Assembly: GCA_938014245.1 (NCBI GenBank)
Contig: CALLSD010000048.1
Span: forward strand, 124,001-188,000
Source: an uncultured Actinomyces sp.
GTDB lineage: Bacteria > Actinomycetota > Actinomycetes > Actinomycetales > Actinomycetaceae
DNA length: 64,000 bases
Direction of reading: 5' to 3'
The translations under genes and the position numbers were made by a program. Positions 62,744 through 64,000 of the stretch are shown in pieces. Under the pieces are notes generated by a model. That model did not search any database. It was not told where the DNA came from and saw nothing but the letters and a program-made list of their open reading frames with translations. Within the stretch, counting starts at the first letter, position 1. Each line of letters begins with the position of its first letter.

Positions 62744-62830
62744 CCGTTCGCAGTACAGGTAACAGTGGTGTTGGAGAGGAAAGACGGTTAGGTAATTTGG
62801 TTATCGGGTTGCATCGCAATGTGATAATCG

Positions 62831-62878
62831 AATAATTATTAGCTAATTATTGTATGTAGTTTGATTATCGAATATACT
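62831..62878 (+). promoter_or_regulatory. Promoter with overlapping palindromic operator, HTH gene
   Basis: TTGTAT (62850-62855), 17 bases, TATACT (62873-62878), then six bases to the ATG at 62885, a leaderless layout. AATAATTA/TAATTATT (62831-62838 and 62844-62851) is an 8-bp inverted repeat overlapping the -35. Two near-identical 12-mers, GATAATCGAATA (62823) and GATTATCGAATA (62863), are 40 bases apart. This fits autoregulation by the HTH protein. Confidence 0.6.
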
Positions 62879-62884
62879 AACTGG

Positions 62885-63175
62885 ATGAATATGGCACGTT
62901 TAGGACGTTCACTTAACGACGTTGTCTGTGAGAACATTCGGATTGAGGCTGCGCGGCGCGGGTATACACAATCGGCGTTAGCACGGGCGATTGAAATGTC
63001 ACAGCCAGCAATTAATCAACGCTGGCGCGGAATGACACGCTGGCAGCTTGATGAGCTTGATGCTATTGCTCGCTTGTTCGGCGTGCCGGTTACATATCTA
63101 GTTAGCGACAATGCGCCGGTTGTGCCCCCCGACAGGACTCGATCCTGCAAACTCGTGAACAGGGCCCGCAAGTGA
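62885..63175 (+). CDS. Cro/C1-type HTH regulator, phage or mobile-element type
   Basis: 96 residues from ATG 62885. The HTH is GYTQSALARAIEMSQPAINQRW at about residues 27-48, typical of XRE-family proteins, followed by DELDAIARLFGVPVTYLV. The last 20 residues (PPDRTRSCKLVNRARK) read through a segment that looks like a tRNA 3' end on the opposite strand, so the C-terminus may be an effect of insertion. There is no ribosome site, and TATACT ends six bases before the ATG. It probably controls itself through the operator just upstream. Confidence 0.72.
   Translation: MNMARLGRSLNDVVCENIRIEAARRGYTQSALARAIEMSQPAINQRWRGMTRWQLDELDAIARLFGVPVTYLVSDNAPVVPPDRTRSCKLVNRARK
63121..63151 (-). other. tRNA 3'-end-like segment, candidate att site
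   Basis: The minus strand reads GCAGGATCGAGTCCTGT (T-arm-like, with A in place of the first loop T), then CGGGGGG and CACA, close to the 3' end of a tRNA-Arg of the GCCCCCG acceptor type. No 5' half or anticodon arm follows, so it is a fragment. Such fragments mark the end of integrated elements. Confidence 0.4.
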
Positions 63176-63204
63176 ATCCTTATCGTTTCCTGCGTGGTAA
63201 ACAA

Positions 63205-63426
63205 TCATTGGTCCATCTCCTCGATGAGTCCGAAAGTTTTAGAAAAGTCGATAAGTTTCTTCTCGGCTGTCAGGAGCAAGCTGCATGGGTTAAAAACATC
63301 AACGCCGGTCTCGTCATGACGGTCAAGAAGTTCAACGCGAGCCGAGTTCAGTGCGACGATCGCGTTAGTGAACGCGGTGAATAGGAAGTCCTTCTCAGAG
63401 CGGGACAAGAGCAACGGATCACTCAC
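63205..63426 (-). CDS. Small protein of unknown function, mobile-element type
   Basis: 73 residues from GTG 63426, with GGAGG seven bases upstream. The sequence is mostly helical (SRSEKDFLFTAFTNAIVALNS) and ends IEEMDQ. Its GTG overlaps the stop of the 59-residue membrane ORF (GTGA), so they are coupled. No family recognised. A reading on the other strand here (63172-63384) also exists but has no ribosome site. Confidence 0.5.
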   Translation of the reverse strand: MSDPLLLSRSEKDFLFTAFTNAIVALNSARVELLDRHDETGVDVFNPCSLLLTAEKKLIDFSKTFGLIEEMDQ

Positions 63427-63602
63427 TTTGAAGCCTCCGACCGGTAGAGCTCACTCCCATACCAAGCGAGGGCGGTTGCGAACGCGGCGAAGTGAGGCCA
63501 AGTAATCCGATTAGAATCAACAGTGAACGACGCAACGAGCATCGAGACCAGCAGGAGAGCTAGGACGATGAACGACGCGAACAACGTTTTATTGATCTTC
63601 AT
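63423..63602 (-). CDS. Small two-span membrane protein, holin-like size
   Basis: 59 residues. Two membrane segments are predicted (LFASFIVLALLLVSMLVASF at 7-26 and WPHFAAFATALAWYGSELY at 35-53). A short GAGAG precedes the ATG. Size, topology and coupling to a small downstream gene are like phage or plasmid small membrane proteins, but no family can be named. Confidence 0.5.
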   Translation of the reverse strand: MKINKTLFASFIVLALLLVSMLVASFTVDSNRITWPHFAAFATALAWYGSELYRSEASK

Positions 63603-63620
63603 GTCATAAACTCTCTTTCT

Positions 63621-64000
63621 ATGAGCAATGTCGCTGTATATCTGAATCTTTTTGTGTCCCTGCTATCGCTATGCCTCGCGTTTTATGTGGCCGTTACGTG
63701 GAGTCGACATAAAGCGGAACAAAGCGAGGGGCGGGTGTGGATCTGGGAACGGAAAGATCTAACGAACGTGGTCTATGAGGGCCAAGGCCACGCGTGGAAT
63801 GTGGTCATTTGGGAATATGACGGTGAAAAGCTGCACCACCGGGGTGCCGTGCGATATATGAAACCGTCAGATTCTTTCCAAGTCCCCATAGACCCTCATG
63901 GTTTGGAAGCGGTTTATTGTCGGTGCAAACTTTGCTGTGCGGTCGATCGTGGGCAATCTACGAGGGGGCCTAATCAAAGAAGCTGGGTAGTAGCTTGGAC
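63621..64000 (+). CDS. N-terminally anchored protein of unknown function, incomplete at window edge
   Basis: Reading is open for 126 codons to the end of the window. An N-terminal membrane segment (about residues 5-26, VYLNLFVSLLSLCLAFYVAV) is followed by a basic boundary and a soluble part with several tryptophans (GRVWIWERKDL, HAWNVVIWEYDGE) and a Cys-rich stretch (CRCKLCC). It is divergent from the small membrane ORF with 18 bases between them. The family is unknown. The product probably belongs to the same element as its neighbours. Confidence 0.5.
   Translation, partial: MSNVAVYLNLFVSLLSLCLAFYVAVTWSRHKAEQSEGRVWIWERKDLTNVVYEGQGHAWNVVIWEYDGEKLHHRGAVRYMKPSDSFQVPIDPHGLEAVYCRCKLCCAVDRGQSTRGPNQRSWVVAW

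Noticed and set aside
63172..63384. 70-codon reading on the plus strand starting at the HTH gene stop codon
   Set aside because: It could be coupled by GTGA, but the opposite-strand ORF has a clear GGAGG and coupling to an upstream gene, which is stronger support.

Overview
The window is chromosomal DNA of a facultatively anaerobic, moderately high-GC actinobacterium, most likely of the family Actinomycetaceae (Schaalia/Actinomyces group). The evidence is the gene order rho - rpmE - prfA - prmC - tsaC-like - wecA-like - ATP synthase operon - DUF2550 - nucS, the NucS mismatch endonuclease, the GlgE maltosyltransferase, the long delta subunit, many GTG starts, and fermentative genes (pyruvate formate-lyase, lactate permease and lactate oxidation). 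The genus is an inference from memory of gene order. No database search was made.

Layout. 1-2.2 kb: 3' part of a C1-family aminopeptidase, a class I glutamine-amidotransferase-like hydrolase and a sugar O-acetyltransferase. 2.3-5.7 kb (minus strand): a pyruvate formate-lyase operon in which the glycyl-radical domain is encoded by its own gene between pflB and pflA. 6.1-8.4 kb: hom-thrB. 8.6-16.8 kb: rho, a TPM-domain membrane protein, rpmE, prfA-prmC, tsaC-like, wecA-like and an atpI-position gene. 16.9-23.7 kb: atpBEFHAGDC. 23.8-27.6 kb: DUF2550, nucS, an AlkZ-like glycosylase candidate, nagA and a small Cys/His protein. 27.7-30.9 kb: a three-gene envelope cluster ending in a cysteine-less thioredoxin/TPR protein. 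31-38.7 kb (minus): glycogen genes glgX-(trpS)-glgE-glgB. 38.8-43.0 kb: etfBA, a cysteine desulfurase and mnmA. 43-44.7 kb: tRNA-Leu, bcp, an HTH protein and two identical tRNA-Lys genes. 44.8-53.5 kb: DtxR-like regulator, HIT protein, leuS, a Nei-like glycosylase, a GNAT protein, cysK-cysE, YigZ and rpmF. 53.6-56 kb: Na+/H+ antiporter and a DUF421 protein. 56-61.8 kb (minus): lldP, a lipoprotein and lutABC for lactate uptake and oxidation. 62.1-64 kb: small unrecognised ORFs, a Cro/C1-type HTH regulator with its own operator, a tRNA 3'-end-like segment and coupled small membrane ORFs, which look like the edge of a mobile element.

How the genes fit together. Pyruvate formate-lyase, lactate permease with LutABC and the ATP synthase describe mixed-acid/lactate metabolism. 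GlgX, GlgE and GlgB handle storage glucan through maltose-1-phosphate. NucS, the AlkZ-like protein and the Nei-like protein are DNA repair functions. Cysteine desulfurase with MnmA makes 2-thiouridine in tRNA, and CysE-CysK supply cysteine. The most unusual item is the split pyruvate formate-lyase: the large subunit ends before the glycyl-radical loop and an 83-residue protein supplies it. It is accompanied by a 12-bp inverted repeat of DosR-like half sites upstream and a hairpin ahead of the activase gene.
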